From the NCBI RefSeq assembly GCF_000719705.1, contig NZ_JOHO01000020.1, forward strand, positions 1 to 64,000: a DNA stretch of 64,000 nt. Reading direction: 5' to 3'. The stretch comes from Streptomyces sp. NRRL S-350 (GTDB taxonomy: Bacteria > Actinomycetota > Actinomycetes > Streptomycetales > Streptomycetaceae). The notes under the pieces were generated by a model. The model was not told the DNA's origin, did not search any database, and saw nothing but the letters and a program-made list of their open reading frames with translations. This document shows, in pieces, positions 1 through 8,392 of the stretch. Both the position numbers and the translations under genes were made by a program. Position 1 is the stretch's first letter; every line of letters starts with the position of its first letter.

Positions 1-914
1 GTCTCCGTCACCACGACATCGTCCTTGCCGTCACCGTTGAAGTCGCCGACCGCCGTGTTGTTCATGCCGTTCCAGCCACCCGAGCCGATCTCCACCCGGC
101 TGCCCAGACCACTGCCCGTCCCCGGGTACAGCCACAGCTTGCCCGTCGACTTCTCCGTCGCCACGACGTCGTCCCGGCCGTCCCGGTTCAGGTCACCGAC
201 CGCCAGGTTGCTCATGCCGTTCCAGCCACCGGAGCCGATCTCCACCCGGCTGCCCACGGTGCCCGTCCCGGTCCCCGGGTAGGAGAACAGCTTGCCGGTC
301 GACACCTCCACGGCGACCAGGTCCTTCCGGCCGTCACCGTTGAAGTCACCCGCCGTCAGGCGGTAGTGGACGCCGCTGCCGGTGAACTCGTAGCCCATGT
401 AGTGGTCGGAGTCGGTCCACTTCTCGAAGAGCACCACGTGGCCGCTGGCCCCGCTGTTGTCGTTGAGGAGCGCGTCGCCGGCCTTGAGGTCGCCCTTGCC
501 GATGGTCTCGGTGACGCCCCGCGGGCCGAAGGTGTCGGTGGTCAGCGACTCGTCGAGCTTCCAGGCCATCGAGACGTAGCCCGAACAGTCGGTGCGGTAC
601 CCGTCGTGCGAGCCGGTCCAGCTGTAGTCGAGGCCGATGCCGACCCAGGACTTGGCGCGCTGGATCGCCTCGTTGCGGGTGACCGCCGGGGCCAGGACGG
701 AGGCGACCGCCGACGAGCCGTCGATGGCGGGCGCCAGGGCGGCCCCGACCGGCTGGCCGGCGCCCCCGTACTCGCCGCCCGCAACGGCGGTGACGGCAGC
801 GGGGGCGGGGGTGGCGGCGAACGCGGTGGCGCCCTGGACGACCAGGCCGAGCGAGAGTGAGCCGGCCAGCCCGAGGGCGACGGCGGACGTGCGGAGGTAG
901 GCCTTGCGGGACAC
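1..914 (-). CDS. Secreted NlpC/P60-like protein with FG-GAP/VCBS repeats (3' end outside window)
   Basis: The visible 304 residues begin at a GTG at 914, with AGGAG five bases upstream. Residues 1-33 form a signal peptide ending near Ala-Phe-Ala-Ala. Residues 82-165 resemble a papain-like amidase fold of the NlpC/P60 or CHAP type: the likely nucleophile is Cys110 in a DCSGYVSMAW motif and the likely histidine is His159 in GHVVLFEKW. From about residue 187 a 50-residue FG-GAP/VCBS repeat begins, with calcium-loop-like DFNGDGRKD, DLNRDGRDD and DFNGDGKDD motifs and an almost unchanged GSRVEIGSGGWNGM block. Reading continues past base 1, so more repeats are likely. Such proteins are exported and may act on cell wall; the substrate is not evident. 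Confidence 0.85.
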   Translation of the reverse strand, partial: MSRKAYLRTSAVALGLAGSLSLGLVVQGATAFAATPAPAAVTAVAGGEYGGAGQPVGAALAPAIDGSSAVASVLAPAVTRNEAIQRAKSWVGIGLDYSWTGSHDGYRTDCSGYVSMAWKLDESLTTDTFGPRGVTETIGKGDLKAGDALLNDNSGASGHVVLFEKWTDSDHYMGYEFTGSGVHYRLTAGDFNGDGRKDLVAVEVSTGKLFSYPGTGTGTVGSRVEIGSGGWNGMSNLAVGDLNRDGRDDVVATEKSTGKLWLYPGTGSGLGSRVEIGSGGWNGMNNTAVGDFNGDGKDDVVVTE

Positions 915-1022
915 GAGTACTCCTGAAAATGGCATTCGAAGGACCGGCGCGGCACGACGGTGCCCGATCACCGGAAGAGGAAGACGAAGCGCCGGAGGGA
1001 CTCCGGCAGATGCGGACGGCCG

Positions 1023-1298
1023 TCAGCCGACGACCGAAACGCGCCAGGACTGGAAGGCCGGCGACCGCGAGAGGGCGGCCGAGCACATGGCCAGCGAATG
1101 GGCGGGGGCGCTGTCGGCCCTACCGCCGCTGGTGAAGATGACGAGGTCGATGGAGTCCTGACGGACCCTCGACTGGACGTGCTCCAGGCCGCCGAACGGA
1201 TCGGCGTGCGCCCAGAGCACGTCCTTCAGGACGTGGGCGTCGGCGTCGGTGGGAAGGCGCCGATCGGGGCTGGTCAGGGTCAGGCGGACGATGTGCAT
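1023..1298 (-). CDS. Small hypothetical protein (91 aa)
   Basis: A 91-residue ORF starting at ATG 1298, 37 bases after the stop of the secreted peptide gene on the same strand, so the two could be one transcript. The sequence is not low-complexity: it has a hydrophobic beta-like start (MHIVRLTL) and a second hydrophobic stretch (DSIDLVIFTSGG). It has no signal peptide and no motif I recognise. The ribosome-binding site is weak (GGACCGG about five bases upstream). The reading frame stays open far upstream, but the composition becomes Pro/Arg-rich there, which is why I start at 1298. Existence is moderately likely; function unknown. Confidence 0.5.
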   Translation of the reverse strand: MHIVRLTLTSPDRRLPTDADAHVLKDVLWAHADPFGGLEHVQSRVRQDSIDLVIFTSGGRADSAPAHSLAMCSAALSRSPAFQSWRVSVVG

Positions 1299-1335
1299 CG
1301 GATCCGGTCCGAGCGGCCGGCGCCGACGGCGGCGA

Positions 1336-1539
1336 TCAGTGCTTGTTGTCCCAGCTGATGCTGCCCGGGTCGCGCAGGCCGTCCTTGGTGGCCGGGTCGT
1401 CCGTGCCGGGGTCGCTCGCCGCGGACACTCCCGTCGCGGTGGCCGGTGCGGCGGCGGAGGCGGTGACGGCCGGCAGAGCGAGCGTGGCCAGCACTGCCGC
1501 AGCCGCGAGGACACCGGAGACGCGAGCGGTGATCCGCAT
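1336..1539 (-). CDS. Small secreted peptide (67 aa)
   Basis: The ORF starts at ATG 1539 with AGGGGG eight bases upstream. Residues 1-30 form a clear Sec signal peptide: MRITARVSG, then an Ala/Leu/Val core ending near TASAAA. The exported remainder is only about 35 residues, acidic at first and ending in a mixed polar tail (PGSISWDNKH) with no cysteine. It lies divergent from the TrmB/LuxR-type regulator at 1869 across 329 bases and is followed by the 91-aa ORF. The size and context would suit an exported signal or precursor peptide, but that is inference; nothing in the sequence names a function. Confidence 0.6.
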   Translation of the reverse strand: MRITARVSGVLAAAAVLATLALPAVTASAAAPATATGVSAASDPGTDDPATKDGLRDPGSISWDNKH

Positions 1540-1868
1540 GGAGAACAACCCCCTGGTTGATGGTCGGTCGGTTCGTCGTCGGACGGCGGCTGGTTCCCGC
1601 CGTCCCACCGGCCCGGGGCTCTGCGCCCCTCCGGCTCGGTGATCACATCCTGCAGCTCCCGGCCGGTGCTCCGGAAGGCCTTGCCCGAGGCATCATCAGG
1701 TCTGGCAGCATGGCGCCACCCCGCCCGCCCCCGACCCGTCCCCGCCCCCACTGTGACGTCGCCGACGCCCCGTCAGAACTCCTTGCACACAAATTTGCGA
1801 ACTGTGAGAATCCTGTAGACGGCCGTGACACGACCTGGCCGCACGCATTGCCGAGACCGGGGGGAATC
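1540..1868. other. Divergent intergenic region between secreted peptide and regulator genes
   Basis: 329 bases without a convincing gene. The right half holds the AT-rich stretch around 1783-1816, which is unusual for this genome and carries the candidate regulator promoter. A CACA/TGTG imperfect inverted repeat spans 1788-1806 inside that promoter and could be an operator. Confidence 0.6.
1783..1811 (+). promoter_or_regulatory. Candidate promoter of TrmB/LuxR-type regulator
   Basis: TTGCAC (1783-1788) and GAGAAT (1806-1811) are separated by 17 bases, about 57 bases before the GTG start. The spacing is right and the -10 differs from consensus at its first base. This is a visual call only. 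Confidence 0.35.
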
Positions 1869-2855
1869 GTGCTCGAAGTGCTGGGTTTGGACCCGACCGC
1901 GGAGGCCGTCTACGCGGCTTTGCTGGTCGAGCCAGGGTGCGGGGTCGCCGATCTGTGCCGCCGGCTCGGCTTCGCCGAGACCGCCGTCCGGGAGGCCCTC
2001 GACCAGCTCGCCGACCTGACGCTGCTCCGGCCCTCCCAGGAGGTCTCCGGCGCGCTGCGCCCGGTCAGCCCGGCGATCGGCCTGGAGGCCGTCATCCGCC
2101 GCCAGGAGGACGACCTCGCCCGCCGCCAGCAGGAGCTGGCGGCCAGCAAGGCCGCCGTGGCCCGGGCCGTAGCCGCCTACGCGGACCTGGTGCCCAACAC
2201 CACCTCGGACGCCACCGAGCGCCTGGTCGGGATGGACGCGATCCAGGCCAAGCTCGAAACGCTGGCCCGTGACCTGCAGGAGGAGTTCCTCGCCGCCATC
2301 TCGGGCGGGGCGCAGTCCCAGGCCAGCATGGACGCCGCCCGCCCGCTCGACCGGGACGCGCTGGAGCGCGGCGTCGCCATGCGCACGCTCTACCAGGACA
2401 GCGTCCGCAACGACCAGGCCACCCACGCGTACGCCCAGTGGCTCACCGGGCTCGGCGGACAGGTGCGGACGGCACCCCTGCTGCCGCCCCGGCTGCTGGT
2501 CTTCGACCGGCACACCGCCGTCGTCCCGATCGACCCGACGCAGACCAGGCTCGGCGCGCTCTGCACCAGCGAGCCCGGGCTGGTCGCCTCCCTCGTCGCC
2601 CTGTTCGAACAGGCCTGGTCCACCGCCGTGCCACTCGGCGCCGACCAGCCCACCCACCACGACACCGGCCTCACCCCGGCCGAACGCGACCTGCTCCGGC
2701 TGCTCGGGACGGGCCTGACCGACGAGGCCGCCGGCAAGCGGCTCGGCATCTCGGTGCGCACCGTGCGCCGCCAGATGTCCGCGCTGATGGAGCGGCTCGA
2801 CGCCGCCAGCCGCTTCGAGGCCGGCCTCAAGGCGGCGCAGCGCGGCTGGCTTTAG
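1869..2855 (+). CDS. TrmB-like/LuxR-type helix-turn-helix transcriptional regulator
   Basis: 328 residues from GTG 1869 (GGGGGG five bases upstream). Residues 1-65 look like a winged helix of the TrmB type (VYAALLVEPGCGVADLCRRLG, then a recognition-helix-like AVREALDQL). Residues 75-105 are a likely coiled coil rich in Arg, Gln and Ala. The middle (about 115-250) resembles the ligand or phospholipase-D-like sensor part seen in related actinobacterial regulators. Residues 262-325 are a LuxR-type HTH (LTPAERDLLRLLGTGLTDE... RTVRRQMSALMERL). No receiver domain is present, so control by a small ligand or peptide is more likely than phosphorylation. Such TrmB/LuxR proteins are common in streptomycetes, often as orphan or cluster-linked regulators. 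The divergent secreted-peptide gene is the obvious candidate target; that is inference. Confidence 0.85.
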   Translation: MLEVLGLDPTAEAVYAALLVEPGCGVADLCRRLGFAETAVREALDQLADLTLLRPSQEVSGALRPVSPAIGLEAVIRRQEDDLARRQQELAASKAAVARAVAAYADLVPNTTSDATERLVGMDAIQAKLETLARDLQEEFLAAISGGAQSQASMDAARPLDRDALERGVAMRTLYQDSVRNDQATHAYAQWLTGLGGQVRTAPLLPPRLLVFDRHTAVVPIDPTQTRLGALCTSEPGLVASLVALFEQAWSTAVPLGADQPTHHDTGLTPAERDLLRLLGTGLTDEAAGKRLGISVRTVRRQMSALMERLDAASRFEAGLKAAQRGWL

Positions 2856-3090
2856 GCGGTCGGCCGGCCCGCCGACGCCCCGGAGCACGCAGGCCGCGCA
2901 GGCCGCGCCGCCCGCCGGCCAGGACCACTCCCCGGCCGCCGCCGCCCACCCGTCAGGAGCACCCGCCGGTCAGGCGCGTCCCGGCTGCGGATGTCAGTGG
3001 CCGGGTGCAGACTCGCAGGTGGCCGGGGCGGGGGCGTGCGCGCGCCCGACGGAACCGTCCCGGTCACTCTCCGTGAAGGGGCACCACTCC

Positions 3091-3870
3091 ATGCTCACCA
3101 CTGACTTCCCCACCGGCTCTCCCTGCTGGATCGACCTCGGCAGCCCGGACATCCCGGCCACCGCCGAGTTCTACGGCAAGGTCTTCGGCTGGACCTTCCA
3201 GGAGGTGCCGCAGACCGACGGCTACGGTTTCGTCCAGCTGAACGGGAAGACCGTCGGCGCGATCGGCAACCTCGACGAGGGGGCCCGGTCCGCGTGGACG
3301 ACGTACTTCCGCACCGAGGACGCGGCCGCCACGGTGAAGGCCGCCGAGCAGGCCGGCGCGACGGTGCGCGTGCCGCCGATGGACGTCATGCAGGAGGGCC
3401 GGTTCGCCGCGCTCACCGATCCGCACGGCGCCGAGTTCGCCGTCTGGGAGGCCGGGAACACCAAGGGTCTGGACGTCGTCTCCGAGGACGGCGCCCTGGT
3501 CTGGTCGGAGCTGCACACCTCCGGCGCGGACGTCGTCTTCGCCTTCTACGAGAAGCTGTTCGGCTGGCGGATGGAGAACTTCGAGCCGTCCCCGGGTATG
3601 AACTACCGGGTGCTCTCCACCGCCGCGGGTGACCAGCAGGCCACCAGTTTCGGCGGCATCGCCCCGACCATGTCGCCGGAGCAGCCGTCCGCGTGGACGC
3701 CGTACTTCGCCGCCTCCGACGTGGACGCGGTGGTCGCCCGGGCGACGGCGGCCGGCGGCTCGGTGATGATGGCCGCCGAGGACGTCCCGAACGTCGGCCG
3801 GATCGCCTGGTTGGCGGATCCGAACGGCGCCCCGTTCGCGCTGATCAAGGGTGAGCCGCGGGAGTCCTGA
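3091..3870 (+). CDS. VOC family protein, two glyoxalase-like domains
   Basis: 259 residues starting at ATG 3091, ten bases after an AAGGGG ribosome-binding site. Two vicinal-oxygen-chelate modules are visible: residues 1-120 (GSPCWIDLGSPDIPATAEFYG ... TDPHGAEFAVWE) and 130-259 (VWSELHTSGADVVFAFYEKLFGW ... ADPNGAPFALIK). Family members use paired beta-alpha-beta-beta-beta units to bind a metal and act as lyases, dioxygenases or antibiotic-binding proteins; substrate cannot be assigned. It is a paralogue of the protein at 27168-27947, with the same length and a similar opening motif. The gene converges with the histidine operon across a strong hairpin. Confidence 0.9.
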   Translation: MLTTDFPTGSPCWIDLGSPDIPATAEFYGKVFGWTFQEVPQTDGYGFVQLNGKTVGAIGNLDEGARSAWTTYFRTEDAAATVKAAEQAGATVRVPPMDVMQEGRFAALTDPHGAEFAVWEAGNTKGLDVVSEDGALVWSELHTSGADVVFAFYEKLFGWRMENFEPSPGMNYRVLSTAAGDQQATSFGGIAPTMSPEQPSAWTPYFAASDVDAVVARATAAGGSVMMAAEDVPNVGRIAWLADPNGAPFALIKGEPRES

Positions 3871-3893
3871 GCACGCCGGAGTCCTGAGCACGC

Positions 3894-3924
3894 GGGAGGG
3901 CCCGCCGGCTCGGCGGGCCCTCCC
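3894..3924. terminator. Bidirectional terminator between VOC gene and hisF
   Basis: A perfect 14-bp stem (GGGAGGGCCCGCCG, 3894-3907, with its complement at 3911-3924) and a three-base loop, placed between convergent stop codons at 3870 and 3939. No U tract is visible, as is common in streptomycetes. Confidence 0.75.
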
Positions 3925-3938
3925 GGCGGCGAGGAGGC

Positions 3939-4709
3939 TCACCGCACGGGGTGTCCGGCCTTCCGCAGCGCGTCCTTGACCTCGCCGATCCGCAGGTCGC
4001 CGAAGTGGAAGACGCTGGCGGCCAGGACGGCGTCCGCGCCCGCGTCGACGGCGGGTGCGAAGTCGGCGGGCTTGCCCGCTCCGCCGGAGGCGATGACGGG
4101 CACCGAGACGGCCTTGCGGACGGCGCGGATCAGCTCCAGGTCGTAGCCGTCCTTGGTGCCGTCCGCGTCCATGGAGTTGAGCAGGATCTCTCCGGCGCCC
4201 GACTCGGCGGCGCGGCCGGCCCATTCGACGGCGTCGAGGCCGGTGCCCCGGCGTCCGCCGTGCGTGGTGACCTCGAAGCCGGACGGCGTCTCGGTGCCGG
4301 GCGGGCAGCGCCGGGCGTCGACCGAGAGCACCAGCACCTGGCGGCCGAACCGCTGGGCGATCTCCCGGATGAGTTCGGGGCGGGCGATGGCGGCGGTGTT
4401 GACGCCCACCTTGTCGGCGCCCGCGCGCAGCAGCTTGTCGACGTCTTCGACGGCGCGGATGCCGCCGCCGACGGTGAGGGGGATGAAGACCTGTTCGGCG
4501 GTGCGGCGGACGACGTCGTAGGTGGTCTCGCGGTCGCCGGAGGAGGCGGTGATGTCGAGGAAGGTGAGCTCGTCGGCGCCCTCGGCGTCGTAGAGCCGGG
4601 CCATTTCGACCGGGTCGCCGGCGTCGCGCAGGTTCTGGAAGTTGACGCCCTTGACCACCCGCCCGGCGTCGACGTCCAGACAGGGGATGACTCGTACGGC
4701 GAGGGTCAC
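3939..4709 (-). CDS. hisF: Imidazole glycerol phosphate synthase cyclase subunit HisF
   Basis: 256 residues, the usual length. HisF pairs with HisH; it uses ammonia to turn PRFAR into imidazole-glycerol phosphate and AICAR. The (beta-alpha)8 barrel is complete: the first catalytic Asp is in [13 protein letters not shown] near residue 11, the second in VLSVDAR, and phosphate loops are at GGGIR and ASGGAG. The GTG start at 4709 overlaps the ridA stop by four bases (GTGA), so translation is coupled. It is the last gene of the his operon and ends before the 3894-3924 hairpin. Confidence 0.97.
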   Translation of the reverse strand: MTLAVRVIPCLDVDAGRVVKGVNFQNLRDAGDPVEMARLYDAEGADELTFLDITASSGDRETTYDVVRRTAEQVFIPLTVGGGIRAVEDVDKLLRAGADKVGVNTAAIARPELIREIAQRFGRQVLVLSVDARRCPPGTETPSGFEVTTHGGRRGTGLDAVEWAGRAAESGAGEILLNSMDADGTKDGYDLELIRAVRKAVSVPVIASGGAGKPADFAPAVDAGADAVLAASVFHFGDLRIGEVKDALRKAGHPVR

Positions 4710-5137
4710 GGCTGTTGGCCTTCCAGGGTCTTTGCCAGCCCGGAGCGGTACGCGTCGAGCTCGACCTCGACCATCATCCGGGAGTCGATCAGTCCGTCGA
4801 CCACCACCATGGTGGCCACCGGGCGTGCGGCGTCGAAGAGTTCGTGGTGGGCGCGGCCCACCTCGTCGGCGTCGCGGACGTGGGTGATGTACATCCGGGT
4901 GCGGACCACGTCGTCCGCGGTCAGGCCGTACGCGGCCAGGGCCTTGAGCCCGACGCCGAACGCGGCGAGGGTCTGCCGGTACGGGTCGCCCTCGTGCTCG
5001 ATGCGGCCGTCCACCCAGGCGGTGGAGCCGGCCACGTGCACGTGGTCGCCCGCGGCGATGGCCCGGGAGTAGCCGAACTGGTCCTCCCAGGGGGAGGATC
5101 CGCTGATCCGGCCGCGTACGATCCGACCATCCGTCAT
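4706..5137 (-). CDS. RidA family protein (reactive intermediate deaminase-like)
   Basis: 143 residues from ATG 5137; the start overlaps the priA stop (ATGA) and the stop overlaps the hisF start (GTGA), so it is fully embedded in the his operon. The fold signature is RidA/Yjg[40 protein letters not shown] and a final VEVELDAYR. The Arg in the RTRMYI segment is where RidA proteins keep the residue that binds the imine substrate. RidA enzymes hydrolyse enamine/imine by-products of PLP enzymes; here HisC is a PLP enzyme of the same operon. A role in protecting histidine synthesis is inference. Confidence 0.88.
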   Translation of the reverse strand: MTDGRIVRGRISGSSPWEDQFGYSRAIAAGDHVHVAGSTAWVDGRIEHEGDPYRQTLAAFGVGLKALAAYGLTADDVVRTRMYITHVRDADEVGRAHHELFDAARPVATMVVVDGLIDSRMMVEVELDAYRSGLAKTLEGQQP

Positions 5138-5856
5138 CCTGAAACCGCCTCCAGGGCCTCTTCGAGGGTGAACTTCTGTTCGTAGAGTGCCTTGCCCACG
5201 ATGGCGCCTTCGACACCCTGGCCGACGAGCGTGGCGATGGCGCGCAGGTCGTCCAGGGAGGAGACGCCGCCGGAGGCGACGACCGGGCGGTCGGTGGCGG
5301 CGCAGACGTCGCGCAGCAGCTGCAGGTTGGGGCCGGTCAGGGTGCCGTCGCGGTTGACGTCGGTGACGACGTAGCGGGCGCAGCCTTCCCGGTCGAGGCG
5401 TCCCAGGACGTCGAAGAGCTGGCCGCCGTCGCGGGTCCAGCCGCGGCCGCGCAGGGTGGTGCCGACGACGTCGAGGCCGACGGCGATCCGGTCGCCGTGT
5501 TCGGCGATGGCCTTGGCGACCCACTCGGGGGCTTCCAGGGCGGCGGTGCCGAGGTTGACCCGGGTGCAGCCGGTGGCGAGGGCGCGGGCGAGCGATTCGT
5601 CGTCGCGGATGCCGCCGGAGAGCTCGACCTTGATGTCCAGCCGGCCGGTGACCTCGCGCAGCAGCTCGTAGTTGGTGCCGGTGCCGAAGGCGGCGTCGAG
5701 GTCGACCAGGTGCAGCCACTCGGCGCCGGCGTGCTGCCAGGCGAGGGCGGCGGCGAGCGGCTCGCCGAAGGAGGTCTCGGTGCCGGAGGCGCCCTTGACC
5801 AGGCGGACGGCCTGGCCGTCCCGGACGTCGACGGCGGGCAGCAGTTCAAGGCTCAT
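5134..5856 (-). CDS. priA: Phosphoribosyl isomerase A (HisA/TrpF bifunctional PriA)
   Basis: 240 residues, a complete (beta-alpha)8 barrel. The first catalytic Asp is in [18 protein letters not shown] and the second in IAVGLDVVG; the family Arg loop is [10 protein letters not shown]. In streptomycetes this HisA-type enzyme also performs the TrpF step of tryptophan synthesis, because no separate trpF exists; I name it PriA on that established basis and on its actinobacterial context. It starts 20 bases after the hisH stop and overlaps ridA by four bases. Confidence 0.93.
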   Translation of the reverse strand: MSLELLPAVDVRDGQAVRLVKGASGTETSFGEPLAAALAWQHAGAEWLHLVDLDAAFGTGTNYELLREVTGRLDIKVELSGGIRDDESLARALATGCTRVNLGTAALEAPEWVAKAIAEHGDRIAVGLDVVGTTLRGRGWTRDGGQLFDVLGRLDREGCARYVVTDVNRDGTLTGPNLQLLRDVCAATDRPVVASGGVSSLDDLRAIATLVGQGVEGAIVGKALYEQKFTLEEALEAVSG

Positions 5857-5876
5857 CAGAACCAGCTCTCAGACGG

Positions 5877-6512
5877 TCAGAGGGTGTTGACCCAGTTGGT
5901 CAGCAGGGCGGCGCCGGCGTCGCCGGACTTCTCGGGGTGGAACTGGGTGGCCCACAGGGGGCCGTTCTCGACGGCGGCGACGAACGGCTGCCCGTGCGTG
6001 GCCCAGGTGACCAGCGGCGGGTTGATCCGCGCGCTGTGGGTCTCCAGCTCCCAGTGCCGCACCCCGTAGGAGTGCACGAAGTAGAAGCGGGTCCGCGGGT
6101 CGAGGCCGGCGAACATCCGGCTGCCCTCGGGGACGTCGACGGTGTTCCAGCCCATGTGCGGGATGACGGGGGCTTCCAGCGGTTCGACGGTGCCCGGCCA
6201 CTCGTCGCAGCCGGCCGTCTCGACGCCGTGCTCGACGCCCTTCTCGAAGAGGATCTGCATGCCGACGCAGATGCCCATGACCGGGCGGCCCCCGGCGAGG
6301 CGGCGGCCGATGATCCAGTCCCCGCGGACGGACTTGAGTCCGCGCATGCAGGCCTCGAAGGCGCCCACGCCGGGGACGAGCAGGCCGTCCGCGGCCATCG
6401 CGGTGTCGTAGTCGGAGCTGACCGTGACGTTCGCCCCGGTCCGTTCCAGGGCGCGCTGCGCGGAGCGGAGGTTGCCGGAGCCGTAGTCGAGGACGACGAC
6501 GTTCTTGCCCAT
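5877..6512 (-). CDS. hisH: Imidazole glycerol phosphate synthase glutaminase subunit HisH
   Basis: 211 residues with the class I glutamine amidotransferase triad: Cys82 in GICVGMQ, and His192 and Glu194 in QFHPEKSG. It feeds ammonia to HisF. The oxyanion strand PGVGAFEAC is intact. The ATG at 6512 lies 31 bases after the stop of the small membrane-protein gene. Start choice is clear, because [14 protein letters not shown] is the family's first beta strand. Confidence 0.97.
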   Translation of the reverse strand: MGKNVVVLDYGSGNLRSAQRALERTGANVTVSSDYDTAMAADGLLVPGVGAFEACMRGLKSVRGDWIIGRRLAGGRPVMGICVGMQILFEKGVEHGVETAGCDEWPGTVEPLEAPVIPHMGWNTVDVPEGSRMFAGLDPRTRFYFVHSYGVRHWELETHSARINPPLVTWATHGQPFVAAVENGPLWATQFHPEKSGDAGAALLTNWVNTL

Positions 6513-6543
6513 GTTCAGGTGTCCAGTCTCTCTACTGCGGGTG

Positions 6544-6696
6544 TCACAGGCGCATGAGGCCGGAGGCCAGGCACATCACGGCGCCGAAGGCCAGCACCAG
6601 GATGACGCTCTTCGAGTGCTTCTGCTTCCAGAAGGAGATCACCCCGCCGACCAGGAAGAGGCCGACGAAGATGAGGATCATCGCGGTGTTGTTCAC
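6544..6696 (-). CDS. Small two-helix membrane protein in the his operon (50 aa)
   Basis: A 50-residue ORF starting at GTG 6696, overlapping the hisB stop by four bases (GTGA). Two hydrophobic helices are visible, residues 5-21 ([16 protein letters not shown]) and 31-47 ([17 protein letters not shown]), joined by a basic loop FWKQKHSKS, so a hairpin with the loop in the cytosol is likely. The coupling argues that it is translated. Its place between hisB and hisH is, as I recall, shared by other streptomycetes; no function is known to me. Confidence 0.75.
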   Translation of the reverse strand: MNNTAMILIFVGLFLVGGVISFWKQKHSKSVILVLAFGAVMCLASGLMRL

Positions 6697-7286
6697 AGCG
6701 CACCCTTGGTCGAGGGGAGGATGCCGGCCGCGCGCGGATCGCGCTCGGCGGCGTAGCGGAGCGCCCGGGCCAGCGCCTTGAACTGGCATTCCACGATGTG
6801 GTGGGCGTTGCGGCCGTACGGCACGTGGACGTGCAGGGCGATCTGCGCCTGGGCCACGAAGGACTCCAGGATGTGCCGGGTCATCGTGGTGTCGTAGCTG
6901 CCGATCATCGGCGCCATGTGCTCCGGCTCGGTGTGCACCAGGTAGGGGCGGCCGGAGAGGTCGACGGTGACCTGGGCGAGCGATTCGTCCAGCGGCACCG
7001 TGCAGTTGCCGAAGCGGTAGATGCCGACCTTGTCGCCGAGGGCCTGCTTGAAGGCGGCGCCGAGCGCGAGGGCGGTGTCCTCGATGGTGTGGTGGGTGTC
7101 GATGTGCAGGTCGCCGTCGGTCTTGACGGTGAGGTCGAACAGGCCGTGCCGGCCGAGCTGGTCGAGCATGTGGTCGTAGAAGCCGACGCCCGTGGAGATG
7201 TCGGTCTTGCCGGTGCCGTCGAGGTCTATCTCGACCAGGACGGCGGTCTCCTTGGTGGTGCGCTCGACGCGTCCGATGCGGGACAT
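6693..7286 (-). CDS. hisB: Imidazoleglycerol-phosphate dehydratase HisB
   Basis: 197 residues, the monofunctional length without the phosphatase domain found in enterobacteria. Mn-binding motifs are present: DHMLDQLGRHG near residue 38, DTHHTIEDTALALG near 63 and GRNAHHIVECQFKALARALR near 160. It dehydrates IGP to imidazole acetol phosphate. ATG 7286 follows the hisC stop by five bases and the stop overlaps the next small gene. Confidence 0.97.
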   Translation of the reverse strand: MSRIGRVERTTKETAVLVEIDLDGTGKTDISTGVGFYDHMLDQLGRHGLFDLTVKTDGDLHIDTHHTIEDTALALGAAFKQALGDKVGIYRFGNCTVPLDESLAQVTVDLSGRPYLVHTEPEHMAPMIGSYDTTMTRHILESFVAQAQIALHVHVPYGRNAHHIVECQFKALARALRYAAERDPRAAGILPSTKGAL

Positions 7287-7291
7287 GGGGG

Positions 7292-8392
7292 TTACAGCTC
7301 CTTGATCACGAAGCGGACGGCGTCCAGGAAGGCGTCGTTCTCGGCGGGCGTGCCGGCGGTCACGCGAAGCCGGCCGGGCACGCCGTTGTCACGGACCAGG
7401 ACGCCCCGGTCGAGGATGGCCTGCCAGACGGCGTGGGTGTCGGCGAAGCGGCCGAACTGGACGAAGTTGGCGTCCGAGTCGGTGACCTCCAGGCCGAGTC
7501 CGCGCAGCGCCGCGACCAGCCGGTCGCGCTCCTCCTTGAGCCGGCCGACGTACCCGAGGAGGGTGTCGGTGTGCTCCAGGCAGGCCAGCGCGGTGGCCTG
7601 GGTGACGGCGGACAGGTGGTAGGGCAGGCGCACCAGCTGGACGGCGTCGACGACGGCCGCGTCGGCGGCCAGGTAGCCCAGGCGCAGCCCGGCGGCGCCG
7701 AACGCCTTGGACATCGTGCGGCTGACGACCAGGTTGGGGCGGCCGTCGATCAGCGGCAGCAGCGAGGGGCGGTGCGAGAACTCGACGTACGCCTCGTCCA
7801 CGACGACCAGGCTGGGCCGGGCGGCCTGCGCGGCCTCGTACAGCCGCAGGACGGTGTCGGCGGCGACGGCGGTGCCGGTCGGGTTGTTCGGCGAGCAGAC
7901 GAAGACCACGTGCGGCCGGTGCTCGGCGATCGCGGCTTCCGCGGCGTCGACGTCGATGGTGAAGTCGCCGTCGCGCGGGCCGGAGATCCACGCGGTGCCG
8001 GTGCCCCGGGAGATCAGGGCGTGCATCGAGTACGAGGGCTCGAAGCCGAGCGCGGTGCGGCCGGGGCCGCAGAAGGTCTGCAGCAGTTGCTGGAGCACTT
8101 CGTTGGAGCCGTTGGCGGCCCACACCTGCTCGCGGCGGAGCGGGAAGCCGGTGGTCCTGGCGAGGTAGGCCGCGAGGCCTTCCCGCAGTTCGACGGCGTC
8201 CCGGTCGGGGTAGCGGTTCAGGCCCCGGGCGGCTTCGGCGACGCGTTCGGCGATCCGGGCCACCAGCTCCTCGGGGAGCGGGTACGGGTTCTCGTTGGTG
8301 TTCAGCTGGACGGGCACGTCGAGCTGGGGTGCGCCGTACGGGGACTGGCCGCGGAGTTCGTCCCGGATGGGCAGGTCGTCGATGCGTGTCAT
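7292..8392 (-). CDS. hisC: Histidinol-phosphate aminotransferase HisC
   Basis: 366 residues, fold-type I PLP aminotransferase. The PLP lysine is in [23 protein letters not shown] and the VDEAYVEFS aspartate that contacts the pyridine nitrogen are also present. It transaminates imidazole acetol phosphate with glutamate. ATG 8392 overlaps the hisD stop (ATGA). The N-terminal [10 protein letters not shown] segment is typical of HisC and excludes the aromatic-aminotransferase relatives. Confidence 0.97.
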   Translation of the reverse strand: MTRIDDLPIRDELRGQSPYGAPQLDVPVQLNTNENPYPLPEELVARIAERVAEAARGLNRYPDRDAVELREGLAAYLARTTGFPLRREQVWAANGSNEVLQQLLQTFCGPGRTALGFEPSYSMHALISRGTGTAWISGPRDGDFTIDVDAAEAAIAEHRPHVVFVCSPNNPTGTAVAADTVLRLYEAAQAARPSLVVVDEAYVEFSHRPSLLPLIDGRPNLVVSRTMSKAFGAAGLRLGYLAADAAVVDAVQLVRLPYHLSAVTQATALACLEHTDTLLGYVGRLKEERDRLVAALRGLGLEVTDSDANFVQFGRFADTHAVWQAILDRGVLVRDNGVPGRLRVTAGTPAENDAFLDAVRFVIKEL

